A DNA stretch of 64,000 nt from Kalaharituber pfeilii (Eukaryota > Ascomycota > Pezizomycetes > Pezizales > Pezizaceae). This document shows positions 11,478-21,833 of this stretch, in pieces. The stretch's first letter is position 1; each line of letters starts with the position of its first letter. Under the pieces are notes generated by a model. The model searched no databases and was not told where the DNA came from. It was given only the letters and a program-made list of their open reading frames with translations. The position numbers and the translations under genes were made by a program. The stretch lies in the NCBI GenBank assembly GCA_015179045.1, contig WHUZ01000010.1, positions 1,302,001 to 1,366,000 on the forward strand. Reading direction: 5' to 3'.

Positions 11478-13346
11478 TCACCCGGGCGTAGCAACTCCTC
11501 TGGATAACATCTCAGCATGGATTCTCCTGCGCTCGTTGGCTTCCATAGCCATCCTCTCTCTTTCAGCGAGCGTCGCAGCATTCTCCGCAGCTAGCTGTGC
11601 ATGCCTCAGCTTCAGCTCCGCCTCAAACTGCTGCTGCTGCACCTCACGGGCCGCCGCATAGTCAGCCTGCCATTTCCCCAGCGCCGCAGCAGCCGTCCCC
11701 ACCGCCGCGTCCCTATCAGTGCAAATCTGTTCCCACGAATGGTGGTCTCTGAAGTTCTTGTCCGTCAGCACCGTGCCCTCTGGCTGGCGGTATTCGTCAG
11801 CGGTCTGCCGTACGCACAACTGGCATGTGCACAACTCCATTCCGAATTGCTGCCATTGCATCCTCCGTTCAGCAATCGGCATTTTTGGGATTTGGTTCAT
11901 TTGTATATCAATCGGGGTGTATAGAGGGATACACGTCGACGTAACAATGTACGCTGACATGTTTCGAGTTCTTATAACCATCCTTGCATTTGGATTGCAA
12001 TTCCTAGTACACATAGATAAGATTGGGAAGGCGGCAGTGACCGAAGGATTCCCTTCTGTATCATCATCATCTGGTTCTTCGCCATCATGTACAGAGCAAT
12101 TGAGACCAAGTGCGCCCAATTTGCGCCACAGTATGAGAATTGTACGCATGTCCCAGTGGTCATTAAAGAAGGGATCGATCCCTTCATTGATGAGGCACTG
12201 GACGACTTCAACGATGCCCGTCCTATAGCTCCACGGAATTGCACGCTGGTCGGTAGAACTGAGGTATGGAATCGAGTCAATCTGTAATGGGTGTATGTTT
12301 ATGCCGTTTGCTACTGAATGCTTGTATATCCTCATAACTCTCTGAAGTAGAAGATATGCATGCCCAAATTCCGTTGCCACGCGGTCGCTGAATGAAGAAT
12401 AACACTGCTGCTGCTCCTTCGCCCCAACTACATCTGAGCACCGATGCCAGTGCTCTGAGGCCCATTGGGCGCACGTACTACTCAGGAAAAATCTAGCGGC
12501 GTAATCGCAGCAATTTGGAGCTTCTCCAACATGTTGCGATTGATACGCACAGCAAGCCTCGCAAAAATTGTGCTTGTCATCTCTGGCGTTTGCGCTTGAT
12601 ATTATTGCCCTCTCACCCCATATCACCTGCTGTGCTTTAATCTCGGATGCACACATCAAGATGGGCTTGCCCTGCGGGGTCCTGGTCAAAATGAGGCCTC
12701 CCATAATCGCATTGTAACCCTCGCTCATGGGGTCCAGGCCTTGATTGATACGCTCTCTTGCAGCGGCTGGATCAAAAAGGAAGGCAAACGCCCTGTTCCT
12801 GCCCATCGTGGTTGATAAGTCAACATCGTACGGATTTTTCCAAAGACTGCTTGGGCTATTCCTGATCCAGGTCTGACCACCATAAGCCCTCCTCAGGGCC
12901 CGCTCTTGCTGCTGCATATAGTAATGGCTCAATTGGCGTAACCTCGACTTCTCCACCTCAGAGAATGTGACCAGCCAGTTCTCTGGGGTGTTTATATATT
13001 CGATCATTGTCTGACACTCTCCATAGCAGCCCAGATGACACAAGCTTGCCAAGATGCCTCGACATGCAGTGAACTTGAGACCTTCAAAATACAGCGTATG
13101 CTCGTTTTCGCGCATATTAGCCGAATCGTGCTCATAGGCGGCGGAGATGATGGGAACCGCATTCTGCCAAATATAGCCTGGCTCTGATAGGTTTGTTGCT
13201 GAATTAATGCTGAGAGAGTTTGCTACTATCTGGCAGAGGAGGAGAGCGAGATGGGCATAAGCAGTTGCAAGTTCATATTCCCCGTTCTGATGCGCGACTT
13301 GCCAACGTGTTATCCAAAACTGAGGGGAAAGCCGTACGCTAACCAT
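11478..13346 (-). CDS. SET domain protein, MYND-like, probably divergent, 622 aa
   Basis: This is an intron-less frame. The frame opens at 13385 with TTG, so the first ATG, 13346, is taken as the start. Residues 1-150 look like alpha-helical TPR-type repeats. A Cys cluster (CEACC then CC, about residues 262-280) sits where SMYD proteins carry a MYND zinc finger. A typical SET C-terminal region follows: RNCNPNA (about 448-454, the NHSCxPN position), then AYIVTSTCIPLYTPIDI, then a post-SET Cys cluster CTCQLC (about 506-511). The last 60 residues are a Gln/Ala/Glu-rich probable coiled coil. The family methylates protein lysines. Here the NHSC core is altered to RNCN and the usual SY before the post-SET segment is replaced by MN. 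Catalytic activity is therefore doubtful. Substrate is unknown. Confidence 0.75.
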   Translation of the reverse strand: MVSVRLSPQFWITRWQVAHQNGEYELATAYAHLALLLCQIVANSLSINSATNLSEPGYIWQNAVPIISAAYEHDSANMRENEHTLYFEGLKFTACRGILASLCHLGCYGECQTMIEYINTPENWLVTFSEVEKSRLRQLSHYYMQQQERALRRAYGGQTWIRNSPSSLWKNPYDVDLSTTMGRNRAFAFLFDPAAARERINQGLDPMSEGYNAIMGGLILTRTPQGKPILMCASEIKAQQVIWGERAIISSANARDDKHNFCEACCAYQSQHVGEAPNCCDYAARFFLSSTCAQWASEHWHRCSDVVGAKEQQQCYSSFSDRVATEFGHAYLLLQRVMRIYKHSVANGINIHPLQIDSIPYLSSTDQRAIPWSYRTGIVEVVQCLINEGIDPFFNDHWDMRTILILWRKLGALGLNCSVHDGEEPDDDDTEGNPSVTAAFPILSMCTRNCNPNARMVIRTRNMSAYIVTSTCIPLYTPIDIQMNQIPKMPIAERRMQWQQFGMELCTCQLCVRQTADEYRQPEGTVLTDKNFRDHHSWEQICTDRDAAVGTAAAALGKWQADYAAAREVQQQQFEAELKLRHAQLAAENAATLAERERMAMEANERRRIHAEMLSRGVATPG

Positions 13347-14140
13347 CGTCGTTGCTGGTGCAGAAGGTAGCTTGCAGGATATCAATCAAGGTGGGAGAAC
13401 AGAGTGGACCTACTGAAACAGTAAGGACTGGAAATATATGTGAATAGCAAATTTTATATTGGTCAAGAATGGCACTCGTGTTTGCACACGGGAAGCTGTT
13501 CGTCCCCTTGCTCTACAACCAAGTAAAAGAAATGGCTTTCCAGATGGATTGTTATATGAATATTCGGACTCGTTTGGTTTTCCTGTTCTCTTTGTTTGGC
13601 ACTTAACCTCTCACTGGAGTAGCTCCCTTAAGACAAAGAGATATCTTATCATGTCATACAGTTCTAGGCCTATTGCTAATTGTAAGTACCTAGGGAGAGT
13701 TGAATAATAAATTTCTCTAAACTTACATCCCAAACTAACAATATCCGCCCTCGTATGACACGGACTCTTCAATCCTAGTCTTTCCTATTCGCCGTTCAGG
13801 TTCTCCCATCACATGGTTGACCCTTCTTTATCTCCCGGAGACAGGTAAATGCATTACCACTAACTCGCCAGAACCCTCACACTATCACATTATAGTACTT
13901 TCTTTCTACCGAAGAAGAGGGTTCACAAGTTGCTAGAGCTGTTGACGTCCAGATGATGACTACGTCATCCTGAGAAGCAGACATTATTTATGCCTTAGGA
14001 AGGACTGAGGGCGTCCATGCAACATCGACCTAGTCCCGTGACCAGCATCTACCCATAAGTAGTTTAACTTGTAGTAGACTTTTAGTCGTGGACCTTTTGA
14101 ATGTCTTACGTCTTTACGTATTTCTATTCCATTTATAGAA
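13347..14140. other. intergenic upstream of U6 snRNA
   Basis: No protein gene is supported. The last 100 bp should hold the RNA polymerase III promoter of U6. I see T/A-rich stretches but no canonical TATA box at -30. TTTATAG at 14132-14138 is too close to the inferred start. Confidence 0.4.
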
Positions 14141-14167
14141 TGTCCTTCGGGACACATGGTCAATTTG

Positions 14168-14227
14168 GTAGGTTTCCATCACTAAATCTCCTAACTTAAG
14201 ACATGCCAGCTAACGCCCCAATGACAG
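14168..14227 (+). other. mRNA-type intron inside the U6 snRNA gene
   Basis: The 60-nt insertion begins GTAGGT and ends GACAG, with CTAAC at 14191-14195 and GCTAACG at 14210-14216 as branch-point candidates. Its removal joins TCAATTTG to AAACGATACAGAG exactly as in intron-free U6. It lies a few bases before the ACAGAGA box. Introns in U6 are known in some fungi such as Schizosaccharomyces. That this one is spliced is inferred. Confidence 0.88.
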
Positions 14228-14296
14228 AAACGATACAGAGAAGATTAGCATGGCCCCTGCACTAAGGATGACACGCTTCACAAAGAGAGGTACAAC

Positions 14297-14303
14297 TTTT
14301 TTT
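14297..14303 (+). terminator. Pol III oligo-T terminator of U6
   Basis: Seven T follow TACAAC directly after the conserved U6 3' region. Further T-runs downstream could serve as backups. Confidence 0.75.
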
Positions 14304-15769
14304 GTTTTGTTTTGCGTTTTTTTTTGTTTTCAATTCATTGATTTCATATTATTTCTTTCTTTTCTTTTTTCCTTTTTTTTTAATTCGCCTGAACATACCG
14401 GTAGCCAGAAAAGTGGCCGCGCACTATGCAACAGTCTAAGCACGAGCCATATCGATCCTGCCTACGTAGGAAATGCCCCGCGACCTCAGCATATGCACCC
14501 CAAATCTTTTATATGCGTCTATCAACTCCCCCCAAGCCGTTCTACATCAGATCCCTCTAATCACCAATATCTCGCCGCGATTCCCTCTTACATCACCTTC
14601 TGCGAACCATTCCCCATCCTCAAATTCGTCTTCCGATAGCTCAAAAAGGTATTCTTCATTGCATATAACAAATATAGAATATGAACATATAACAGTAACT
14701 AGAGTGTACCTAGAACGAAAGAAATTCAGGGAGTGCGATTTTGCACGGGGACAGGAGCCTAGATGAGATGGTAGTACGAACAGGAGGTGCGAGGTATGCA
14801 TATCAGGCCGATGCTAGCGAAGAGGCTGGTTGAGGTAGCATATTCAGTAGACCGCATCCCTTGTTTCAAGCATTATCAATGGTACCATTGCTTTGGCTTC
14901 CCTAGATAAGAGTGCGGTCCGCTTTGTGGCTCACTGGAAGTGCGCCATGATCGATCACGTTCTCCCGGTTGTGGCTAATGGTGAAAAATATCCAAATTAG
15001 CCTCTCCAAAGTATTGACCGACTTCTGGACTATTCACATGAGGCCTGTTGGAGGTCACCCCACTTTTCCATACATTGCCTCGCGTTCAGTCCAAAGGCGC
15101 CATACCCATCTCGCTTTGTTATGTTCTGTTAAAGTTACCCTTATCAGTGGTGTGAGTATTTTGCCCAAATGCGGAGAATTTTGCGTTCAGATTAATAGTT
15201 CGCCATGTATAACTTCCCGCCGTCATTTTCCTGGTCACCCAACGCAGCGCATTAGTTGTATTGTTACCCATTTCTATGATAGCTTTTTGGGATGTATGCC
15301 ATCTCCGCTATTCCAGAAATCTAGAGTGGGCCAATGAATAATTCCATATCAAAGAACTTTCCTTTTTTTTTTAAAAAAAAAATAAGGATGGTGATTATTT
15401 TAAATGGACTTTCCCTAATCCAGTCTGCAACAATGGCAAGACATCCTCAACTATACCGGCAGCGTCCAACAAAATCAAAACTATTATCGGTGTCAGTATA
15501 GGTGTATCCAAGGGACTTCCTAGAAAATACTTGGTATATGACAGCAAAGATTAGTTTTCTTAGCTCTCTCAATGGGAGACAATGCATACCCATCCTGAAG
15601 TCATGATGTCAAACGAGTCATTTGTTTCCTTCTAATATAGCTGATACCTGGGAAGGGAGATTATCGATAGAGAGCTGAAATCCCATCTAGGGGTTGCAGT
15701 TTGCCGATGGGGTAACTCTGCGTTATCATAACTTGTGCCGCGTTGCATGCCACCAAAATATTTGGTATG
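14304..15769. other. intergenic
   Basis: T-rich DNA follows U6. A T10A10-type palindrome lies at about 15365-15382. ORFs at 14473-14801 and 14969-15337 show no family signal. No gene is seen. Confidence 0.45.
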
Positions 15770-16720
15770 TATGGTGATGTGCATCAACAAGGGACCAGTT
15801 GTTACATTCGCCCGCTTGCTGACTAATATGACAAAAATTGTCTTGTTCCCCTTGTTCTGTTGTCGCCTGCTCGCCCCTGAGCCCACAACTTCGCAAATTC
15901 AGTACCACATATCCCTATACCGAACCTGTTTTTTGACATCGGACAACTTGAGCGAAGTTCCTAAGAGTGAGCATATTCTACTTACTTGTTCTCTATGGAG
16001 AGGCTAGTTCTATAGAACATGTTGGCCTCATCTATGCCAAAATGCCTCGTCCTACTAAGTGAAGAAGAGCTTGCCTGCGCACTGCTGCTAGCAGGAAGTA
16101 AAAAGTATCAGTTACGGTGGAAGTGGATACTTCCATTGTATTTAGCAAAAGTGAAGAATCTTTGGAAGATAAATTTGAGTCAGATCAAGAAGAGGAACAA
16201 CGTGATGCACAGGAGATTCATGATTTGAGCATGGCAACAAATGTTTATCAGGAGTTGATGAAAATATAATAGATATGGACTTTTCTGCTATTGAGCTCAG
16301 ATATCAACATGGTCTACAGGTCTGTCACATATTTCTGATATCATCATTAATCGCTTTTTTTTTTTAGATGTTTGCGTACTATGGAAGCATATCTCTAGAT
16401 GGTACGCAAGCAATCAAGTAGATCATCTCCTTATTTAGTTAGAATTTGACTTACACTAGTACTAATTCGAAGTTCTTGGCTATTGGCGTATTACATTTCA
16501 AGGGCTTCTCATACAAAGTATAAGGTTTTCAAAACCCTATAACTCAACAACGCCTTCATATTTTTTAAATCGGATATCATCAAGTTGTAGAGCAGACGAA
16601 ATAGTACTTATCTATGGGGTTTACACTTCAATCAGATCTGGTTGGGTGACAAGGAAGAGTGTCAACTTTAAGCCCATAATTTCGGCTGACACGGGTCCCT
16701 TATTGATGCACATCACCATA
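15770..16720. mobile_element. decayed DNA transposon with 25-bp terminal inverted repeats
   Basis: The left end 15772-15796 (TGGTGATGTGCATCAACAAG then GGACC) matches the reverse complement of 16694-16718 at 24 of 25 positions. Both ends are flanked by TA (15770-15771 and 16719-16720), as for Tc1/mariner-type insertions. The 947-bp interior has no intact transposase. A broken coding remnant is visible at about 16040-16268: LSEEELACALLLAG in one frame, then VEVDTSIVFSKSEESLEDKF and EEEQRDAQEIHDLSMATN in another. The superfamily is inferred only from the TA flanks. Confidence 0.65.
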
Positions 16721-17688
16721 GAGATGCTAACATACAGTACTACTACTAGTCAAGTCAAGGCTCGAACTAGACTACGGTAAAGCCTAGTTAAAAGTTGTTT
16801 CCCTGGAAACCTGAATGCGGACCTACATGATCATCTGGTAAACACTCTGTAAACACTCTAAATGACCTATCGTTCTGTCAAGAAAAAATTATTCAAAACT
16901 TACATCAAATCAAAGTTCTTGAATGAAAATAGTCTAGTCATTTGCTTGATCACGAAGTTCAGACTTGCTTGATGTACCAATATAGGGAACTACGAGGGAG
17001 CTTACTATGATTATATTTATGGGTATAAAAGAAAATGAGATTGCCTGGGCAATTGATCTCGAACATGTGGTTAAACTTGGCTGTGAAGTGTTTGTTTCAG
17101 AGGTACACCAACCAAAGGTTTGCCCCCTAGTTGTTACACTGTTACAACAACCGGAATAGGAAGTGACCCAAGTGACCACCAGGGGCAACAGAGGCAACAG
17201 GCTGCATGGATATCGTAGTCTGGTTGCGGATATGATATCGCATGTTCGGTTGTCATGCGTTTATTTTTTTTTAATACCACCCTGTCTCCGTCCTTTAAGT
17301 ATACACGAGCAATTCACCGAGGACGGTTACAGAAACAACCCCGAGCAAGAGTAAAAAAGAAAATACCGAATTACAACTTGCGGTAAGTAAACATAAGCAA
17401 TGCCCTGAAGTGGAAGAAAAGCCGAAGGAAAAAAAAAAGGAAACATAAACAAAATAGGAAAAACAAACAAAAACAAAAACAAGGGGTTCCGCTGCCAATG
17501 ACCCAGTGATAATGACAACTTCCCAGTCCCTTTCTTTATGCCCGCGCCTGCCTGTCCATTCAAGAAAAAAGCAAATCACAACTTATCAGGAATTGACGTC
17601 GCTCCTCCACCTTGCCGTTATCAATGCACTTTTTTAAACCAGCATCAACACACTAACCACTCTTTTTTCTGCGGTGACAATGATTGCC
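16721..17688. other. intergenic between the transposon relic and PIS1
   Basis: AT-rich and without a supported gene. A T-run at 17263-17272 read on the minus strand follows ACAGGGTGGTATT, which resembles the 3' part of the A-tailed repeat found near 50.6 kb. Confidence 0.4.
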
Positions 17689-18568
17689 TTAATCCTTCTT
17701 CTTACCACCACCATTAACAATCCCTTGCGCCCGTCTGGCCTCCAAATCCGACTCAGCAAGTACATGCGCAGCCTTCACCATTTGTATGACATTGATGACC
17801 TGCTTTGCGAAACATAGAGGAGCGGTAACCACCGCCGCGATCCATGGCCACCATTGAACACGTAATCGGGGGAACGCTAGAAGATATACCGAGAGGAAAA
17901 ACAGTTCGTTGCAGGCACAGAAGAGGAAAAGAACTTTCTGTAAAAATGTCAGCATGGATTTCTGGAACCTACGGTAGGAGCTGAAGACAAACATTATTTG
18001 AGTAATAAAGGTTGAGAATCCTGCTTCTCTTCTGGTCCACAAGCTTGTGGCTCTTGCTTCCACTCTCCAAGCTTGCGTACATATGCATGTAGTGACTGGC
18101 AAGGTCTAAGCTAATCAAACCCATTCCAACGACAGCGATCTGCGGATATGCTGAGGCAAGGAAACATAGTAGACAGGATGTAGTGCACCGATCAGTCACC
18201 ATGTCCAATACTGCGCCAAACTTGGTTGCCTGATTTAGCGAGCGGGCGAAGTAACCATCTAGAGCGTCCAGCAAACATGAGAATGAATATAGTATGAAGC
18301 AAGTCATTGGGTGTTGCTTCATATAATACAGTGATGCTGCTGCGAGAAGGACTCGAGAATATCCTAATGAAGAAATGCAAATCATTAGCCCCGGATCGTC
18401 CAATCTGTGTCAATCGCTGCCCAACAGAGCAATCAGGGCCAAAGTATCGGAGAAGGAGCGCATACCGATGAGATTGGGAACGAAGAGGAAGATGTTCTCC
18501 TCTAACGGCTGAGGCGCCTTTTGCGTTAAGCCGCCATTGCTTTTTGGGACTGTCTGAGCACTCGCCAT
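17689..18568 (-). CDS. PIS1: phosphatidylinositol synthase (CDP-alcohol phosphatidyltransferase), 240 aa
   Basis: The enzyme joins CDP-diacylglycerol and myo-inositol to give phosphatidylinositol in the ER membrane. Three exons, 18568-18466, 18363-17993 and 17937-17689, total 723 nt with GT-AG junctions in phase. Exon 1 encodes MASAQTVPKSNGG... up to PNLI; exon 2 opens with GYSRVLLAAASLYY. The CDP-alcohol phosphotransferase signature is complete: Asp70, Gly71, Ala74, Arg75, Gly84, Asp88 and Asp92 (DGYFAR...GAVLDMVTD). The later block SHKLVDQKRSRILNLYYSN is typical of Pis1, as are the multiple membrane segments and the basic C-terminal tail GGGKKKD. Length is as in other fungi. An ORF extending upstream of 18568 in another frame is a shadow. 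Confidence 0.96.
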
Positions 18569-19940
18569 TGTGTATGATGAGGTAGAGCGTTGGGACGTAA
18601 AAACAGCGTTTCGATGATGAAAGCGTTACTGAACTGGGAGCCACCCTGGGGATAAGATTTGAATCGGCGTCAGTAAATGTAGTCAGCAAGCGTCGGTAAC
18701 TTATTGCTCCTTGCGCACGAGCATTGTTCCACCACCAGCCACACACACCACGCGGGCTGCGGGATCCACATTACCGGCACATACAAATTTCAGCCACCAG
18801 CTAATTCTCCGCCGTGACGCAAGGCCTCGCGAACGTTCAGCGACGTAAACGTGGGGCCTTTAGGAGCAAGCTTGGCCCAAGGACGGAACTGGAACTGCAA
18901 ATGCGAGGGCCTAAGCGGGGGACCAAAAAGATGCGGCGGTGTCGGAGGGCGATGGAGAGGCTGAGCAGAGATGGAGGCACACTTCTGGTGGAGCGGGTAG
19001 ATTTACAGAGAATGACGTTTTCTAGTTGAAAGAGGGGCTATGCGTGCAGACTTGTTGGAGAGGGCGAGAGATAAGGACGGGCTAGCTGAGCTACTACCAG
19101 CAGCACAGGAGCAGAACCTTCCACTTATCAGGCAGGCAGACAGACTCAGTTCACACACAGCCTGAGGAGGAACAGTCACCCCCCCTTCAGACACCCGGCC
19201 TCTTACATACACCTATGTGCTTATGATACACGTTCGCGTACCTTGCCTTAGGCTCGCGTTGAGGCCTGCGAGGCCTTGTTGGATGAACAGTCAATCCCGG
19301 CCGTCATGTCATATCACGAAAACGTGGCTAGTCCATGCACTAGCATGACTGTTTCAGCCACAGCACGGAGTAGAGCATTCTATGATACACTCGACAGCTT
19401 CGCCGTCTCGTTGATGTCCTATTGAGAAAAAATAAGTAGAACCGAAACAGATCCCCGTTGTCTTGTATGTTGCATTGTTCCATGCATAAACTCCAGGCTT
19501 CAGACCTTCTATGGATATTGACTCCGCATTGCTTTTCGCTTGTGTTACAAAGCTATCCCACATACAAGAGCCAACATCACTATGCATAGCCCATCTTATG
19601 GTAGCATTGCTGCTCATCCGATGAGTACTCTGATAGCTCTTAGTTATACAATCTAGCCATCTAATAAAATCATTCTATCCATCTTGGTTTTATTAGAAAA
19701 CAGGAATAGCTTAACCACCGCCGGACAACATGCATGAAAAAAGGAAATCGGCCCTTGGTACACAAGAAACAACTAGCTCAAGGGGACAAAGGAAAAACGT
19801 TGGTTGAAAATATATAGTTGAAGTGGGAGATAATAAACAAAAAAACAGCATACAAGTAATCATTAGATCCCCCTATAATAATAGTAAAAAGTATACTCTA
19901 GGAATCCAATGCTGAATAGGCCCTTCTTCCTCCAGTCACA
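18569..19940. other. intergenic between PIS1 and the RBM42-like gene
   Basis: No gene is firmly supported. An 87-codon ATG-initiated frame at 19617-19354 (-) is the only candidate, and it lacks any motif or signal peptide. Confidence 0.4.
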
Positions 19941-21215
19941 TTACCCCAACACTTTCCTCTCCGGCGCCTTATTCTTCTTCTTCTTCTTCACCCCCGCAGT
20001 CGCCGATGATGTCACTCCTTTCGTCCCTGCTGCTCCTCCTTGTCCCGCTCCTCCACCACCCCCTTTCTTATTCTTCTTATCACCCGGTACCACCGGCCTA
20101 ATTTCCGTATTGCTCCTCTTCAGCAGCACCGGATGACTCCCAATATATTTCCCGTTCATCTCCCTTGCTGCTTTAAAATACTCGTCTCCGTCACTAAAGC
20201 TCACGAACCCGTACCCTTTGCTCTTCGTCGTTCGTTTATCCCGGATCACGCGGGCTTTTTGCACAGAAGGGTACTTTGAGAAGGCCTTGAGTAAAGACTC
20301 GTCCGTGACTTCTCCCGCAAGATTACCGACAAAGAGACGGAAGTGCGCAGGGTCCCATTCGAGAAGAGTCGTGTCGCTCCAGGTTTGTCCACCACCGGAG
20401 CGAATGACGGTGGGTTGCTTGTCCTTTGATGCAGCAGGCTGGGGGGTGGAGGGGTTAGGCGTTCCGGTTTCGCTTGCGGGCCCAGCGGACAGGTTGCCGG
20501 CACCGTTTGCGCCGCCGCCGAAGGCGGGATTGAGTGGGCCGAGAGAGACATTATTCGAGCCTGTGACGCCGGCCCTGCGGTCCTTGATGCTGCCGGACTG
20601 GCTTTGTTGGTCATGAGGTATATAAATGCTCTGTTGTTGTGCGATCTGGGCTTCCTGCTCGGGATCTAGCGGCGGGTACCGTGGGTCGTATGGCTGGTTA
20701 TTGAACTTTCCCCGTCCAGCCATGGAGCCCGCGTAATGCTGGCCATAGGACGGCTGCTGACCCGGGGGCGGGAACGGGTTCACGATGTGCGGTGCCGCCG
20801 AGATTGTCGATGGAGCCTGGCCATAGGGCGCTGCGCCAGGGTACTGGGCATGTGGAAGGTGCTGCGGCGCGGCGGCATATGAGGTACCTGCTGCTGCTGT
20901 TGTTGCGGGCGCATACGCGGCACCTGTGTAGCCTGGTTGGGAGTATCCCGAGCTGTAAGTCGTTGGCTGCGCGGAATGGGTTACATGAGTAGCAGTAGGG
21001 GGAGCAGCTACCTGCCTGGGGCGGAATGCAAACGCCGGCGTGGGGGGGGCGGATGTCGTTATGGGGGAGGCGCCCGCGGCGGAGGCGTTGAAGCCGCGGA
21101 AGAAAGGAGGGGGCCCACTGGGGCGCGGGGGTAGGGAGTGCGTGGTCGTGCCTGGCGCGGAGGAGGCGGGCGGCGGGCTGGTTGAGGGGAGGCCGGGGGG
21201 CGGGGGGTAGGACAT
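19941..21215 (-). CDS. RBM42-like RRM RNA-binding protein, 424 aa
   Basis: Single exon from ATG 21215. Residues 1-210 are Pro/Ala/Ser/Tyr-rich and of low complexity. One RRM occupies about 290-368, with RNP2 LFVGNL and RNP1 KGYGFVSF. It is preceded by GGQTWSDTTLLEWDPAHFR, and inside it FSKYPSVQKARVIRDKR and EMNGKYIGSHPV occur. This combination is characteristic of RBM42, a nuclear/spliceosome-associated RNA-binding protein. The tail (369-424) is Gly-rich then Lys-rich (KKKKKNKAPERK), probably RNA-binding or nuclear-targeting. No intron is needed. The precise RNA targets are unknown. The ortholog assignment rests on the RRM and its N-terminal flank. Confidence 0.92.
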   Translation of the reverse strand: MSYPPPPGLPSTSPPPASSAPGTTTHSLPPRPSGPPPFFRGFNASAAGASPITTSAPPTPAFAFRPRQVAAPPTATHVTHSAQPTTYSSGYSQPGYTGAAYAPATTAAAGTSYAAAPQHLPHAQYPGAAPYGQAPSTISAAPHIVNPFPPPGQQPSYGQHYAGSMAGRGKFNNQPYDPRYPPLDPEQEAQIAQQQSIYIPHDQQSQSGSIKDRRAGVTGSNNVSLGPLNPAFGGGANGAGNLSAGPASETGTPNPSTPQPAASKDKQPTVIRSGGGQTWSDTTLLEWDPAHFRLFVGNLAGEVTDESLLKAFSKYPSVQKARVIRDKRTTKSKGYGFVSFSDGDEYFKAAREMNGKYIGSHPVLLKRSNTEIRPVVPGDKKNKKGGGGGAGQGGAAGTKGVTSSATAGVKKKKKNKAPERKVLG

Positions 21216-21833
21216 TTGCTGCAGCCGGGCCGGGGGAGCTGGAGGAGGGCAGCTGTGTCGAGCGCGGGGATGGGGGGAGGCGGGGGTGCGCGCGCGTTTT
21301 CGGGGGGGCTCGGGTGCTTAGGGGCCGGCAAGCTGCGTGTCGCGTCGCGAGCTCTGTTTATCGGGGTCGTGTTGCGGAGGCAGTTCCTGACCGGGTGCTC
21401 CCGCTGTGAGCGTCGGGGTGGCTGCGGCGTGGGCGGCCTTGGCGCTGCGTTCTTGGCGGCCCTAGCGCGACTGTGCAACTTCGCGCCCGCGGCCAACCCG
21501 AGCCAGCTGCAGTCACGGCCGGGAGCCAAGCACTCACCTGATGATGGCTGCGCGGCAGTGGCTGCCGCAGCCCGCCGCAGCGCACAATTGCTTGCTATGA
21601 ATATCGACCTGCTCGGCAAGCTGCACACCACCGCCATGGCGATCCGCTGTGATGTCATGTCTACCAAATCCGCCCTGATACCCGCATTCCGACATGCGCC
21701 CAATTGCCGGCCACCATGATACTCCCCGGTGCCCCCACAACCGCAATATATACACCTGCCCTCGATCAGGACCCACATCGCCTCCACCCCATACACATCA
21801 ATTGACACACACTTCCTCGCAAACCCGCTAACA

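Larger units (their letters stand above)
14141..14303 (+). ncRNA. U6: U6 spliceosomal snRNA gene, interrupted by an intron
   Basis: U6 is the catalytic snRNA of the spliceosome and is made by RNA polymerase III. The 5' hairpin TGTCC-TTCG-GGACA is at 14141-14154, followed by CATGGTCAATTTG. The match then breaks for 60 nt and resumes at 14228 with AAACGATACAGAGAAG, then ATTAGCATGGCCCCTGCACT and AAGGATGACACGC. These include the ACAGAGA box, the AGC triad and the internal stem-loop. The 3' part TTCACAAAGAGAGG is followed by a T7 run at 14297-14303, a Pol III terminator. With 14168-14227 removed, the sequence closely follows fission-yeast U6. The 5' end is placed from the hairpin and is approximate. 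Confidence 0.95.

Noticed and set aside
14250..14639. 129-codon ORF overlapping the U6 3' end
   Set aside because: It starts inside the U6 RNA and reads through T-rich flank. The RNA gene explains the conserved part.
19354..19617. 87-codon ATG-initiated ORF on the minus strand as a small gene
   Set aside because: No signal peptide, motif or codon bias, and no sign of splicing to other exons. Kept only as a weak possibility.
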